Shown piece by piece: positions 27,071-36,211 of a DNA stretch of 64,000 nt. The position numbers and the translations under genes were made by a program. The notes under the pieces are model-generated. The model saw only the letters and a program-made list of their open reading frames with translations. It was not told the origin of the DNA and did no database searches. The number at the start of each line of letters is the position of its first letter. Positions within the stretch are counted from its first letter, which is position 1. The stretch comes from Rhodococcus sp. KRD197 (GTDB lineage Bacteria > Actinomycetota > Actinomycetes > Mycobacteriales > Mycobacteriaceae): NCBI RefSeq assembly GCF_017168235.1, contig NZ_JABFAO010000015.1, positions 152,823 to 216,822 on the forward strand. Reading direction: 5' to 3'.

Positions 27071-28258
27071 TCAGTGCGGGTCGAGCGCGATGCTCGTCAT
27101 CACTTTGACGCCGACAGCGAGCGCGCGTTCGTCGAGATCGAACGTCGACTGGTGAATGTCCAGTTGGGGGCCGGTCCCCGACCAGACGCCCAGCCGAGCC
27201 ATCGCTCCGGGGATGTTCTCGAGGTACCACGAGAAGTCCTCGCCACCGCCGGACTGCGCGGTATCGGCCAGCGCGGCGGGCCCGACGCGTCGGATGGCGT
27301 TCTCGAACGTACGGGTCACCGCCTCGTCGTTGACCACCGGCGGCACACCGCGACGGTAGTGCAGCTCGAATCGCACGCCTGTGGGGGCGAGCAGGCCGGT
27401 GACGATCTCCCCCACCATCGGCTCGAGCAGCGCCCAAGTTTCGTGGTCACCGGTTCGGACGGTGCCCGTGAGCATTCCTGTCTGCGGTATCGCATTGGGC
27501 GCTTGCCCTGCAACCACCGCGCCCCACACCATCACGGTGCTGGTGCGTGGATCGATCCGGCGACTGAGCATGCCCGGTAGCCCGGTGATGACGGTGCCGA
27601 GCGCATAGACAAGATCCGTCGTCAGATGCGGACGCGAGGTGTGCCCGCCGGGCGAGTCGAGACGCAGTTCGACGGTGTCCGCTGCCGAGGTGATGGGTCC
27701 GACACGAACGCCGACCTTGCCCACCTCGAGTCGAGGATCGCAGTGCAGCGCGAAGATTTTCGTCACACCGTCGAGGGCGCCGGAGGCGACCACGTCCAGA
27801 GCGCCTCCAGGCATCACCTCTTCCGCGGGCTGGAAGATCAGCCGCACTCCGAAGGGCAGATGAGGCAACGATGCCAGTGCGAGCGCCGTGCCCAGCAGGA
27901 CCGTGGTGTGGGCGTCGTGCCCACACGCGTGCGAGACGCCGGGCACTGTCGAACTGTAGGCCGCGCCGGTGAATTCCTGCAGTGGAAGAGCATCCATATC
28001 GGCACGCAGGGCCACACGGGGGCCGCTCGGGCCGATATCGCAGATCAGTCCCGTTCCGCCCGGAAGCAACTTCGGCACCAAGCCTGCGGCTTCGAGCTGC
28101 TCGACGACGAACGCAGTGGTCGCGAATTCCTGACGAGCAAGCTCGGGGTGAGCATGGATGTGTCGACGCCACTGCGAGAGCAGATCGGTGTGAGCCACGA
28201 TCCACCTGTCGACGAGGGCGAAACTGTCGGTCACCTCGCGGCCCGCGTTATCGGTCAT
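27071..28258 (-). CDS. M20-family amidohydrolase (AmiA1-like)
   Basis: A 395-residue zinc/manganese amidohydrolase of the M20D (hippurate hydrolase/IAA-amino acid hydrolase) group. Metal-binding motifs: GVSHACGHDAHTTVLLG, FQPAEEVMPGGA, ALHCDPRLEVGKVGV and GGGEDFSWYLENIPGA; the dimerisation domain contains PGGHTSRPH. It likely hydrolyses an N-acyl or peptide-like amide in the cytoplasm. Its ATG overlaps the stop of the next M20 gene upstream (ATGA), so the pair is co-translated, as amiB1-amiA1 in M. tuberculosis. Confidence 0.88.
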   Translation of the reverse strand: MTDNAGREVTDSFALVDRWIVAHTDLLSQWRRHIHAHPELARQEFATTAFVVEQLEAAGLVPKLLPGGTGLICDIGPSGPRVALRADMDALPLQEFTGAAYSSTVPGVSHACGHDAHTTVLLGTALALASLPHLPFGVRLIFQPAEEVMPGGALDVVASGALDGVTKIFALHCDPRLEVGKVGVRVGPITSAADTVELRLDSPGGHTSRPHLTTDLVYALGTVITGLPGMLSRRIDPRTSTVMVWGAVVAGQAPNAIPQTGMLTGTVRTGDHETWALLEPMVGEIVTGLLAPTGVRFELHYRRGVPPVVNDEAVTRTFENAIRRVGPAALADTAQSGGGEDFSWYLENIPGAMARLGVWSGTGPQLDIHQSTFDLDERALAVGVKVMTSIALDPH

Positions 28259-29424
28259 CGTGCGGCCCGCGCTTCGACACCACTGAGGAGGCGTTGCCTG
28301 ACCTCGACGTCCACGGCAGCAGCTACCGTAGTTCGCGCCAGCAGTATTGCGCCGTCGACGAGGGCGCGATCAGCTGATTCGGTGATGCACGCGGCCGCGA
28401 ACTCGGGCTGATGCGTGACGGATCCGGCCGAGTCGAGGCCGATGACCGGGTGTATCCCCGGCAGTACGTTGGTCACGTTTCCCATGTCTGTGCTGCCCAG
28501 CGGGCGAAATCCTTCCAACTCGGGTGGCATCGGTGTGCGTCCGATCTTCTCGGCCTGGCGGCGGAATTCGGAGACGAGCCACCCGTCTGGCGTCAGTTCG
28601 GTGTATGTCGGCGAGACGGTGCGAATCTCGTGTGTACATCCGGTGGCGACGGCGCCGGCCTCGAAGCAGGCGTAGGCCTTGGCCGTCAGGGCTGCAAGCG
28701 ATTCCGAGGACTGCGCGCGGAGGTAGTAGAGAAGTTCGGAGCGGCCGGGCACGATGTTGGGGGCCAGGCCCCCTTCGCTGACGATGCCGTGCAGTTGCTG
28801 ACCGGGTGCCAGATGTTGGCGGAGCAGTCCGATCGCCACCTGACTGACGGTCACGGCATCGGCTGCGTTGATGCCCCATTCGGGTGCCGCCGAGGCATGC
28901 GCCGCTCGACCGGTGAACGCCACCGCGATATCCGAGAGCGCCAACGAGGTAGCGCCGATGATGTCGAACGGTCCGGGATGGACCATCATTGCCGCGGCGA
29001 CGCCGTCGAACACACCGCGTTCGAGCATCAGCACCTTGCCCCCACCGCTCTCCTCGGCCGGGGTTCCGATAACTCGAACGGTGATGCCCAGCCGGTCGGC
29101 AAGCGGCGCGAGTGCAATCGCGGCGCCCGCAGCCGACGCGGCGATGATGTTGTGGCCACAGGCGTGGCCGATCTCGGGCAGAGCGTCGTACTCGGCACAG
29201 ATACCGACCGTCAGCTCACCGCTGCCGTAGGTCGCGGTGAAGGCGGTAGGGATGTCCGCGACACCGGATTCGACCTCGAAGCCGTGTGCGGTGAGCAGAT
29301 CGCGCACCTTGGCGGCACTTCGATGCTCTTCGAATGCCAACTCGGGCTCGGAATGAATCGAATGCGAGAGCTCGATCAGCTCTGGTGCGGCACTGCGCAC
29401 TCCTGCTTCGCTCTCATCGATCAC
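28255..29424 (-). CDS. M20-family amidohydrolase (AmiB1-like)
   Basis: A 389-residue member of the PabB/AmiB branch of M20D. Metal motifs: CAEYDALPEIGHACGHNI, GTPAEESGGGKVLML, and GSTDMGNVTNVLPGIHP; FTGRAAHASAAPEWGINA lies in the dimerisation domain. Related to p-aminobenzoyl-glutamate hydrolase subunits, but substrate unproven. GTG start at 29424; 15 bases separate it from the enoyl-CoA hydratase gene, so a three- or four-gene minus-strand operon starting at 31138 is possible. Confidence 0.88.
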   Translation of the reverse strand: MIDESEAGVRSAAPELIELSHSIHSEPELAFEEHRSAAKVRDLLTAHGFEVESGVADIPTAFTATYGSGELTVGICAEYDALPEIGHACGHNIIAASAAGAAIALAPLADRLGITVRVIGTPAEESGGGKVLMLERGVFDGVAAAMMVHPGPFDIIGATSLALSDIAVAFTGRAAHASAAPEWGINAADAVTVSQVAIGLLRQHLAPGQQLHGIVSEGGLAPNIVPGRSELLYYLRAQSSESLAALTAKAYACFEAGAVATGCTHEIRTVSPTYTELTPDGWLVSEFRRQAEKIGRTPMPPELEGFRPLGSTDMGNVTNVLPGIHPVIGLDSAGSVTHQPEFAAACITESADRALVDGAILLARTTVAAAVDVEVRQRLLSGVEARAAR

Positions 29425-29439
29425 CGGCCCAGTCTGTCA

Positions 29440-30147
29440 CTACTCGCTTCCGAAGCTGAAGTTGCTCTCGCCGGTAGGAGTGTCGAGCGCATCGAGTACA
29501 TCGGCGTGAATGCCGCGCTTGATTCCCGCCAGGTTCTTCCCGCGGGTGCTCGTCAACGCCGCGGCACGCTCGATAGCCGATGGGAGGAGCTGATCAGCCT
29601 CGACGGCGGTGTCGGCGATTCCGGCCGCAACCGCGTCGGAACCTCCGAAGCGCCGACCGGTCGTCATTGCCTCGACCGCGGTCTGCCTGGGCAATCTACT
29701 GGTGACCAGGGCCGACATGCCCACGGTGAAAGGCATGTTCAGATTGACCTCGGGAAGGCAGTAGAAACCCCGGTCGACTCGGACGGTACGGAAGTCGTGT
29801 GCTGTGGCGAGCATTGCGCCTGCGCCGAAAGCGTGACCTTGAACGGCTGCGATCGTGGCCATGGGGAACGCGAGCAACCGGGTGTACACCGTGTGGACCC
29901 GGTCGAGATAGCCGGTGATCTTGTCGAGATTGGCGAAGAGCCAGTCGGTGTCCAAACCGTTGCTGTAGAACTTGCCGGTCGCAGTGGTGACCAGGGCAGC
30001 CGGGCCTTCGACTGCTTCGACCTCGTCGAGAAGTGCGTGTACTGCGTCGATCCAGTCCGGATGAAACCGGTTCTCGTTGTTCTCGGGACCGTCCTTGTCG
30101 CCGAGGTAGAGAACGTGGACATCACCGCTGCGTTCGAGATATGGCAT
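29440..30147 (-). CDS. Enoyl-CoA hydratase/isomerase family protein
   Basis: A 235-residue crotonase-fold protein. TTATGKFYSNGLDTDWL is the first oxyanion-hole segment and VQGHAFGAGAMLATAHDFR the second. YCLPEVNLNMPFTVGMSALV resembles delta3,delta2-enoyl-CoA isomerases, so isomerase is at least as likely as hydratase. TAGTAT ends 6 bases before ATG 30147 and there is no clear Shine-Dalgarno, suggesting a leaderless start even though the upstream gene is on the same strand 41 bases away. Confidence 0.85.
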   Translation of the reverse strand: MPYLERSGDVHVLYLGDKDGPENNENRFHPDWIDAVHALLDEVEAVEGPAALVTTATGKFYSNGLDTDWLFANLDKITGYLDRVHTVYTRLLAFPMATIAAVQGHAFGAGAMLATAHDFRTVRVDRGFYCLPEVNLNMPFTVGMSALVTSRLPRQTAVEAMTTGRRFGGSDAVAAGIADTAVEADQLLPSAIERAAALTSTRGKNLAGIKRGIHADVLDALDTPTGESNFSFGSE

Positions 30148-30153
30148 GAGCGG

Positions 30154-30159
30154 ATACTA
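30154..30159 (-). promoter_or_regulatory. Candidate -10 element (TAGTAT) for the enoyl-CoA hydratase/isomerase gene
   Basis: TAGTAT on the minus strand, 6 bases before ATG 30147. Confidence 0.4.
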
Positions 30160-30187
30160 CCCGGCGGTAACTTGCCGGGTCTCGTGG

Positions 30188-31138
30188 TTACCCTCGAGGA
30201 CGTTGAGCCTGAACCTGCACGCCGGCTGAGCCCAACGCGGTGGCCAGGTCGTCCAGGGTCGCGACGCCATGCAGCCAGGACGGTCGGACCAGTTCGAGTC
30301 GACGACGCAGTATCGCCCCGACGGACCAGGCCGCAACCACTGCTGTCGCGTAGGACTGCGTGCGTCCCGTCGCCCAGACAGAGCGATCGTCGTCGGCACG
30401 AGCAACGATCGCCCAACGATCGCCGCCGCGCATCGACGTGGGTGATAGCTTCGCAGCCCACGGCGCGTAGGTAAGCGCCGCGAGTCCCACCGTCATCATC
30501 CGCGAATCCAGCCTCAGATATGTTCTGACGGGAATCCCGAGTTCGTCGGTCAATCGATGCTGGTCAGCGAAATCCGCTCGTAGACATGCCCATCGACGGT
30601 ATCCGGACTCCGGCGGGAACGGTATCGACTTGCTCGCAGTGAAGTTCTTGACCGAACTGCCGTCGGGGTCGACGAACCGGCGCCCGAGCAGGCCGTACGT
30701 CCACTCGGTTGCCGCCGCGCCGTGCTTTTCGCCGGCACCGAGCCCGACGGCCATGTCGATGGAGTTGGTCGTGGGGGTGAAGATTTCGCGGGCCAGAATG
30801 CCCGAGAGACCGGGCGCAATGCCGACGCCGAGGAGAATCGCACCGTCGAGCGCTTCGAGAGCTCGCGCGTAGGCGCTGGTGGCCGAGATTTCGACGAATG
30901 GAACCGAGGCCGATGCGGCGATCTCGGCCAATCTCGGGTCCTCGGCCCCCGAGGCGTTGACGACGCAGCTTGCCCCTGCCAAAGCCTGCGTGAACGCATC
31001 GTGGTTCGCGAGGTCGAGCCGCACATCGGCGCGCGCGGGGTCGCGGCCCACTGCAGCAGCCTCCCATCCGTCCGAACGCAGCAGATCGACGATGCGCCCG
31101 CCGACAGCACCGTAACCACCGAGAACCAGAACAGACAT
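30188..31138 (-). CDS. NAD(P)-binding saccharopine dehydrogenase-like protein
   Basis: A 316-residue protein. The N-terminus VLVLGGYGAVGGRIVDLLRS is a dinucleotide-binding loop, followed by CVVNASGAEDPRLAEIAASA, as in saccharopine-dehydrogenase-like oxidoreductases. The rest is not diagnostic and substrate is unknown. ATG 31138 has GGGAGG upstream. It is divergent from a TetR gene across 59 bases holding a perfect 17-base palindrome, so it is the probable target of that regulator. Confidence 0.78.
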   Translation of the reverse strand: MSVLVLGGYGAVGGRIVDLLRSDGWEAAAVGRDPARADVRLDLANHDAFTQALAGASCVVNASGAEDPRLAEIAASASVPFVEISATSAYARALEALDGAILLGVGIAPGLSGILAREIFTPTTNSIDMAVGLGAGEKHGAAATEWTYGLLGRRFVDPDGSSVKNFTASKSIPFPPESGYRRWACLRADFADQHRLTDELGIPVRTYLRLDSRMMTVGLAALTYAPWAAKLSPTSMRGGDRWAIVARADDDRSVWATGRTQSYATAVVAAWSVGAILRRRLELVRPSWLHGVATLDDLATALGSAGVQVQAQRPRG

Positions 31139-31164
31139 GACACGCCTCCCGTTGAAGTAGAACA

Positions 31165-31181
31165 CTAGAGTCTCACTCTAG
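31165..31181. promoter_or_regulatory. Perfect palindrome, likely TetR operator
   Basis: CTAGAGT-CTC-ACTCTAG: two 7-base arms with a 3-base centre, between the divergent NAD-binding protein gene and the TetR gene. It sits just upstream of the putative TetR -10 element and 27 bases from the other gene's ATG, so binding could repress both. Confidence 0.65.
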
Positions 31182-31184
31182 AGC

Positions 31185-31190
31185 TAAACT
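31185..31190 (+). promoter_or_regulatory. Candidate -10 element (TAAACT) for leaderless tetR transcript
   Basis: TAAACT with 7 bases to GTG 31198, immediately downstream of the palindrome. Confidence 0.45.
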
Positions 31191-31197
31191 AGACAAC

Positions 31198-31797
31198 GTG
31201 GTGAACCGAAACGAAACGAGCGCGCGAAACAAGATCCTGACCGCAGCGCACAACCTATTCGTCACATCCGGATACGGATCGACAACGATCAAGCACATCG
31301 CCGGCGAAGCCGGGGTCGCAGTGCAAACCGTCTACTTCGTCTTCGGGAACAAGCGCGCCATGCTCGAAGCTTTGCTCGATGTGACCATCGCGGGCGATGA
31401 GCTCGCCATCCCCACCCTCGAGCGCACCTGGGTCGCCGATGCCAGGGCCGCCGAGGATCCGATGGAGCATCTGAGAATTCACGTTCATGCGGCACGGCTG
31501 ATCTCCGAACGCGTCGCGAGAATTCTGTTGGTCGTGCGCGCGGGCGCCGACGCCGATCCTGAAGTGGCCGAGTTGTGGCGAACCAATGTCGAGCAGCGCG
31601 TGACGGTGCTTCGATCCCTGATGAGTTCACTCGCGGAAAAGGTAGCCGGAATGGATGTCGATACCTGCGTCGACGTCGGGCTCGCTTTGCTCAGCCCGGA
31701 GTTGTACACGCTTTTGGTTCACGATCGAGACTGGAGTCCGGAAAAGTACGAGGCATGGGTAGTCGAAGGTCTCGCGGCGTCAGCCCGGTGTAGTTGA
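31198..31797 (+). CDS. TetR-family transcriptional regulator
   Basis: A 199-residue regulator. The HTH region is ILTAAHNLFVTSGYGSTTIK followed by AGEAGVAVQTVYFVFGNKRAML, about residues 13-57; the C-terminal ligand domain is not diagnostic. The GTG at 31198 (another at 31201) has no Shine-Dalgarno; a TAAACT hexamer 7 bases upstream suggests leaderless expression. The palindrome in the intergenic region is its likely binding site. Predicted target: the divergent NAD-binding protein and perhaps the enoyl-CoA hydratase gene behind it. Confidence 0.88.
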   Translation: MVNRNETSARNKILTAAHNLFVTSGYGSTTIKHIAGEAGVAVQTVYFVFGNKRAMLEALLDVTIAGDELAIPTLERTWVADARAAEDPMEHLRIHVHAARLISERVARILLVVRAGADADPEVAELWRTNVEQRVTVLRSLMSSLAEKVAGMDVDTCVDVGLALLSPELYTLLVHDRDWSPEKYEAWVVEGLAASARCS

Positions 31798-31841
31798 ACC
31801 ACGTTCGGTCGGCAACCGACGCATACGTCGGAGGCATCTCC

Positions 31842-31847
31842 TACTGT
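31842..31847 (+). promoter_or_regulatory. Candidate -10 element (TACTGT) for deoD
   Basis: TACTGT with 7 bases to GTG 31855. Confidence 0.45.
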
Positions 31848-31854
31848 TGCGTGC

Positions 31855-32685
31855 GTGGGAACAACAGACGCCGCGCAACCGACCGACCCGACCACCGACC
31901 CAGCCGGGGCCGCCGCAGCTGCTGCTGCCGCCATCGCCGAGGCGACAGGAGTCGCCCAGCATTCCGTCGCAATCGTCCTCGGCTCGGGTTGGCAAGCGGC
32001 CGCAGACCGATTCGGTGAACCCACCGCAACGATCCGCATGGCCGACCTCCCCGGTTTCGCGCCACCATCGGCCTCGGGACACTCGGGAACGATCACCTCG
32101 GTGAACGTCGACGGCACCCACACACTGCTACTGCAGGGCCGCACTCACGCATACGAGGGGCACGAACTGCGAAGAGTCGTGCACCCCGTTCGCACGGCCA
32201 TCGCGGCGGGCGCGGGCACGATCGTCCTCACCAACGCCGCCGGCGGAATCCGCGACGGCATGGCCGTCGGCCAGCCCGTTCTCATCGCGGACCATCTCAA
32301 CCTGACCGCGAGGTCGCCGCTGATCGGTGCCGAGTTCGTCGATCTGGTCGACGCGTACTCCACGGAACTGCGTGATCTGGCCCGCAGCATCGACCCGTCG
32401 CTCGAAGAAGGCGTGTACGCCGGGCTGCCCGGGCCCCACTACGAAACACCCGCCGAGATTCGTATGCTCCGCATCATCGGCGCGGATCTGGTCGGAATGT
32501 CGACCGTGCACGAAACCATCGCCGCCCGAGCCCTGGGGGCACGCGTACTGGGAGTGTCACTGGTGACCAACCTCGCCGCCGGAATGACCGGGGAACACCT
32601 CGACCACAAAGAGGTACTCGAAGCAGGAAAGGCGTCGGCTGCCCGGATGGGTGAACTGCTGCACCAGCTGGTATCGAAGCTGTGA
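31855..32685 (+). CDS. deoD: Purine nucleoside phosphorylase
   Basis: A 276-residue trimeric-type (PNP/MTAP family) phosphorylase that splits inosine, guanosine and deoxy forms to base and (deoxy)ribose-1-phosphate. Motifs: VLGSGW (phosphate), [38 protein letters not shown] and [15 protein letters not shown]. The N-terminus is Ala/Pro-rich. GTG 31855, apparently leaderless. Its stop overlaps the GTG of the phosphomannomutase gene, an arrangement shared with mycobacterial deoD-pmmB. Confidence 0.93.
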   Translation: MGTTDAAQPTDPTTDPAGAAAAAAAAIAEATGVAQHSVAIVLGSGWQAAADRFGEPTATIRMADLPGFAPPSASGHSGTITSVNVDGTHTLLLQGRTHAYEGHELRRVVHPVRTAIAAGAGTIVLTNAAGGIRDGMAVGQPVLIADHLNLTARSPLIGAEFVDLVDAYSTELRDLARSIDPSLEEGVYAGLPGPHYETPAEIRMLRIIGADLVGMSTVHETIAARALGARVLGVSLVTNLAAGMTGEHLDHKEVLEAGKASAARMGELLHQLVSKL

Positions 32686-34295
32686 CGCGCACGCTCGCCC
32701 AGCAGGTTGCCGATTGGATCGAGGGCGATCCGGACCCTGCCACCCGCGAGGAACTCGCCGAGTTGCCCGAAGCGGAAGTGGCGGAGCGCTTTCGAGCACC
32801 GCTGAGTTTCGGCACGGCAGGACTGCGCGGAGAGGTGCGGGCTGGACCGAACGGTATGAACGTCGCCGTCGTCGTACGAACCTCGGCCGGAATCGGCACG
32901 TGGCTGCAGAAGGGCGGACTGGGCGGGTCCACGGTCGTGGTCGGCAGAGATGCACGACACGGATCCGACACGTTCGCCACCGCAGCTGCCGAAGTTCTGG
33001 CCGCGCAAGGATTCACAGTTGTCCTGCTCCCCCGACCGTTGCCGACGCCCGTTCTCGCCTTCGCCGTCCGCGCATTGGATGCCGAGCTGGGTGTCCAGAT
33101 CACTGCCTCGCACAACCCTGCCGCGGACAACGGATACAAGGTGTATCTCCGGGGCGGCGCGCAGTTGATTCCGCCCGCGGATACCGAAATCGAAGCCGAC
33201 ATTGCACAGGTTGGGCCGGCATCCGCGCTCGCTCGGGCGCTGGTGACACCGAGCGGTTCCGACATCACCGCCCGCTACCTCGACACACTTCCGCGCCTCG
33301 CCCGCTCGCCCCACCGCGGCATCCGTATTGCACTGACACCACTGCACGGTGTCGGCGGCGAACTTGCGCTCACCGCTCTACGCGGGGTCGGTTTCAAAGA
33401 TGTGCACTGCGTGGCAAGCCAATTCGAACCGGACCCCGAGTTTCCCACCGTCGCGTTCCCCAATCCCGAGGAACCCGGCGCGGCAGACGCCCTGCTGACG
33501 TTGGCCGATGAGGTCGACGCCGACCTGGCGATCGCGCTCGATCCCGATGCCGACCGGTGCGCCATCGGTGTACCCACCTCTACCGGTTGGACGATGCTCA
33601 GCGGAGACGACACCGGCGCACTCCTCGCGAACCACCTTCTGCAGTCGGCGCCGCCGGACTCCCTGGTGGCCAACACCATCGTCTCCTCGCAGCTGCTCTC
33701 GGCATTGGCTCCTGCCCGAGGCGCGCGTTACGCCCGAACGCTCACCGGTTTCAAGTGGCTCGTCCGCGCCGGTACAGGCTTGGTGTACGCCTACGAGGAG
33801 GCAATCGGCCACTGCGTCGACCCGACGTCGGTGAACGACAAGGACGGCATCTCGGCCGCCGTTGTCCTGGCCGACCTGGTCGCCTCGTTGAAGCACGAGA
33901 ACCGAACGCTACTGGACGTCCTCGACGACCTGCACGTCGAATTCGGGGTGCATGCAGGAGCCCAGGTCTCGGCCAGGGTCGACGACCTGTCCGATATCGC
34001 GTCGATGATGAAGCGCCTGCGCAGCGCGCCTCCTACGGAACTCGCGGGTCGTGCGGTGACCGTGAACGATCTGCTCGCCGAACACGGGCCGTTGCGCACC
34101 GATGCCGTCGAAATCTCCGGGGACGGTGTCCGCGTCATCGTGCGACCGTCCGGCACCGAGCCGAAAGTGAAGGCCTACCTCGAGGCTGTGGTTCCCGTCG
34201 AGAACAGGGAAGCGCTGGCTGCAGCTCGGACGAGTGCGGCTGCACTCCTCGACGACCTGAGGCAGTTCGCGCAGCGTCTGACCCGGCCGCGCTAG
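32682..34295 (+). CDS. pmmB: Phosphomannomutase/phosphoglucomutase-family protein (PmmB), possible phosphopentomutase
   Basis: A 537-residue alpha-D-phosphohexomutase. [12 protein letters not shown] at the N-terminus, phosphoserine loop [16 protein letters not shown] (Ser143), metal-binding loop [10 protein letters not shown], and sugar/phosphate loops [10 protein letters not shown] and [10 protein letters not shown]. Coupling to deoD suggests it may act on (deoxy)ribose-1-phosphate as a phosphopentomutase, as such long-form mutases next to PNP often do; this is inference. Its TAG stop overlaps the stop of the convergent DUF2797 gene on the CTAG bases. Confidence 0.9.
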   Translation: MTRTLAQQVADWIEGDPDPATREELAELPEAEVAERFRAPLSFGTAGLRGEVRAGPNGMNVAVVVRTSAGIGTWLQKGGLGGSTVVVGRDARHGSDTFATAAAEVLAAQGFTVVLLPRPLPTPVLAFAVRALDAELGVQITASHNPAADNGYKVYLRGGAQLIPPADTEIEADIAQVGPASALARALVTPSGSDITARYLDTLPRLARSPHRGIRIALTPLHGVGGELALTALRGVGFKDVHCVASQFEPDPEFPTVAFPNPEEPGAADALLTLADEVDADLAIALDPDADRCAIGVPTSTGWTMLSGDDTGALLANHLLQSAPPDSLVANTIVSSQLLSALAPARGARYARTLTGFKWLVRAGTGLVYAYEEAIGHCVDPTSVNDKDGISAAVVLADLVASLKHENRTLLDVLDDLHVEFGVHAGAQVSARVDDLSDIASMMKRLRSAPPTELAGRAVTVNDLLAEHGPLRTDAVEISGDGVRVIVRPSGTEPKVKAYLEAVVPVENREALAAARTSAAALLDDLRQFAQRLTRPR

Positions 34296-35194
34296 AACAG
34301 AGCCGACTGCACTGCGGGCAACTGCGAGGTGTAGTCACCGAACCGCACCCGCCGGCCCTTCAGCTCGTGCAGATCGACGACATACGACTCGTTCGCGACC
34401 TCGACCACCGCTGCCTGCCCGATGCACGCGTCGACGGTGAAGCCGTGGCGGCCGGTGTGGATGTCGCTCGGGTACTTCAGCCGGTTTCCCGATGCGAGGT
34501 CGCGAAAGCCTGCCACCTGCCATGATTCGTCGACGGTCCGGTAGGTGGTTTCGTCGGCGGATGGCGCAATCATCTCTCGCACGCGGTCGGCCAGCGATGC
34601 GGTGGCGTCATCGAGTCGGGCTGTGTCGATGGGGAGTGCGAGCGCGGCGGCCTTCGCGGACGAGCGCACGGCTTGGCGCACCTGCAGGTGCTCGGTCACC
34701 CTGTCTTCCAACACGCGCACGACCTTGCCGTCGACGGCGCGCGCTACGTATTGCGCGCAGATCGCGCCCTGTTCGGCGAGCCTGCCCCACTTGCGGGTCT
34801 CGGCTGCGGTGCCGACCTTGTGCACTCCGCTGGCGAAGGTCGCAATGTAGAGCCAGTGCGGCTGCATGACGTGCGAATGGAGATCACGGGAGACGAAACC
34901 CCCGCGGTGGATGGTGTGCACGAACCGAAAAGGGTCCTTGGACTCGCACGCCTCGCACTGCGATCCGGCCTCGACCGGCAGCTGACCGGGACACGGGACG
35001 TATTCGGAGCCGTGGTCGTCCCGAAACGCGACGCGGCCGGTGCACCATCGCTGCGGCCCCAACGCTTCGAAGCCCAGCCGTGCCCCGCGGAGCGAGGTTT
35101 GATCGACCTGCCGAGTATCGACATCGAGCACACGCAGCCGGGGATCGCCCTCGGTGGCCGGCCACGTGACCCCGAGGACGAGTGAGATGCTCAG
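34292..35194 (-). CDS. DUF2797 family protein, possible CTG start
   Basis: A DUF2797 protein with a probable zinc ribbon: [19 protein letters not shown]-like Cys spacing and the C-proximal conserved HTGRHGF region. Later segments [16 protein letters not shown] and [11 protein letters not shown] are family-typical. Function unknown. The first ATG/GTG in frame is GTG 35131, but that cuts off homologous-looking residues ([19 protein letters not shown]). Upstream to a TGA the only possible start in good position is CTG 35194, which overlaps the upp stop as CTGA. I annotate that longer form (300 residues); from GTG 35131 it is 279. Confidence 0.7.
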   Translation of the reverse strand: MSISLVLGVTWPATEGDPRLRVLDVDTRQVDQTSLRGARLGFEALGPQRWCTGRVAFRDDHGSEYVPCPGQLPVEAGSQCEACESKDPFRFVHTIHRGGFVSRDLHSHVMQPHWLYIATFASGVHKVGTAAETRKWGRLAEQGAICAQYVARAVDGKVVRVLEDRVTEHLQVRQAVRSSAKAAALALPIDTARLDDATASLADRVREMIAPSADETTYRTVDESWQVAGFRDLASGNRLKYPSDIHTGRHGFTVDACIGQAAVVEVANESYVVDLHELKGRRVRFGDYTSQLPAVQSALF

Positions 35195-35814
35195 CGCGGA
35201 CCGAACTGTCGGTCACCGGCGTCGCCGAGGCCGGGCACGATGAACGCATCGTCGTTGAGTCCGTCGTCGATGCTCGCTGTCACCAGACGTACCGGCAGCC
35301 CCGAGGCTTCGAGAGCTGCAACACCCTCGGGTGCGGCCACGACGCAGATGGCGGTGACATCGGCTGCGCCGCGTTCGACCAACAACTCGATGGTGTGCAC
35401 CATCGACCCACCGGTCGCGAGCATCGGATCCAACACGTAGACCGGCGTGCCGGACAGATCGTCGGGCAACGACTCCATGTACGGAACCGGCTGGTGCGTG
35501 TCCTCGTCGCGGGCCATGCCGACGAATCCGACGCGAGACTGGGGAATGAGCCCACTCGCCTTCTCGACCATGCCGAGGCCGGCTCGCAACACGGGCACCA
35601 GTAGTGGCGGACGGGCAAGCCGGGTGCCCTGCGTGACGGCCACCGGCGTGGTGACGTCGAAGACGTCGACCGGGGCGTCCCGAGTGGCTTCGTAGACCAG
35701 CATGTGGGTGAGTTGGCGCAGTGCGGACCGAAATGTTGCGTTGTCGCTGCGCTCGTCGCGCATCGTCGTCAACAGGGCTGCGGCCAGTGGGTGTTCGACC
35801 ACGTGAGTTTCCAT
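35191..35814 (-). CDS. upp: Uracil phosphoribosyltransferase
   Basis: A 207-residue enzyme making UMP from uracil and [24 protein letters not shown] opens the protein; the PRPP loop [14 protein letters not shown] and the uracil-binding C-terminus [13 protein letters not shown] are diagnostic. TATCCT lies 6 bases before ATG 35814 and no Shine-Dalgarno is seen, so leaderless. The open frame reaches back to 36180, but that is shadow of the EspC-like gene. Same placement as M. tuberculosis upp (Rv3309c) after pmmB. Confidence 0.94.
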   Translation of the reverse strand: METHVVEHPLAAALLTTMRDERSDNATFRSALRQLTHMLVYEATRDAPVDVFDVTTPVAVTQGTRLARPPLLVPVLRAGLGMVEKASGLIPQSRVGFVGMARDEDTHQPVPYMESLPDDLSGTPVYVLDPMLATGGSMVHTIELLVERGAADVTAICVVAAPEGVAALEASGLPVRLVTASIDDGLNDDAFIVPGLGDAGDRQFGPR

Positions 35815-35820
35815 GCGAGA

Positions 35821-35826
35821 AGGATA
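35821..35826 (-). promoter_or_regulatory. Candidate -10 element (TATCCT) for upp
   Basis: TATCCT on the minus strand, 6 bases before ATG 35814. Confidence 0.45.
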
Positions 35827-35911
35827 ATTGCCGGGAACCGATCGGCCGTCACGTGCGTCAGATGTTTGTGTAGGACCTTTCGTGCTTGTTGATCGATCGT
35901 GGAGGACATCG

Positions 35912-36211
35912 ATGGCAGAGGTAGCGGCAGCATCGGCCGGACTGCAGGCGTACTCGTCGACCGCGGCGGCGATGGCGGCGGAGATGGGCGCGGCGGCCGC
36001 AGCCACGACCGCGTGCGGACCGGCGGTACTGGCGCCCGTGTTCGGTGTCATCGGCACCGAGTTTCTGGCCGCCTTCACCGGAGCACACGTCACGCATGCG
36101 GCGGCCATCGGCCGGCTATCGGAGGTGGTGGCCAGCATCGGGGTCGCGGTGGCGTCCTCGGCGCACGAGTACGAGGCCACCGATGCTCAGACCGCAGCGA
36201 GCCTCACGTGA
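35912..36211 (+). CDS. EspC/WXG100-like type VII secretion target
   Basis: A 99-residue, Ala-rich, almost wholly helical protein without a signal peptide. It ends with a YEATD sequence (Tyr87-Asp91), matching the YxxxD/E type VII secretion signal of mycobacterial ESX substrates. It resembles DUF2580/EspC-type partners rather than classical WXG100, since no WXG turn is visible in it. GGAGG lies 6 bases before ATG 35912. Its stop overlaps the GTG of the hydrolase gene, so the two are co-translated and may form a secreted heterodimer. No ESX machinery genes are in the window. Confidence 0.7.
   Translation: MAEVAAASAGLQAYSSTAAAMAAEMGAAAAATTACGPAVLAPVFGVIGTEFLAAFTGAHVTHAAAIGRLSEVVASIGVAVASSAHEYEATDAQTAASLT

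Noticed and set aside
28411-30474. 687-residue plus-strand frame across the amidohydrolase and enoyl-CoA hydratase genes
   Set aside because: It covers several confirmed genes on the other strand and contains no recognisable motif.
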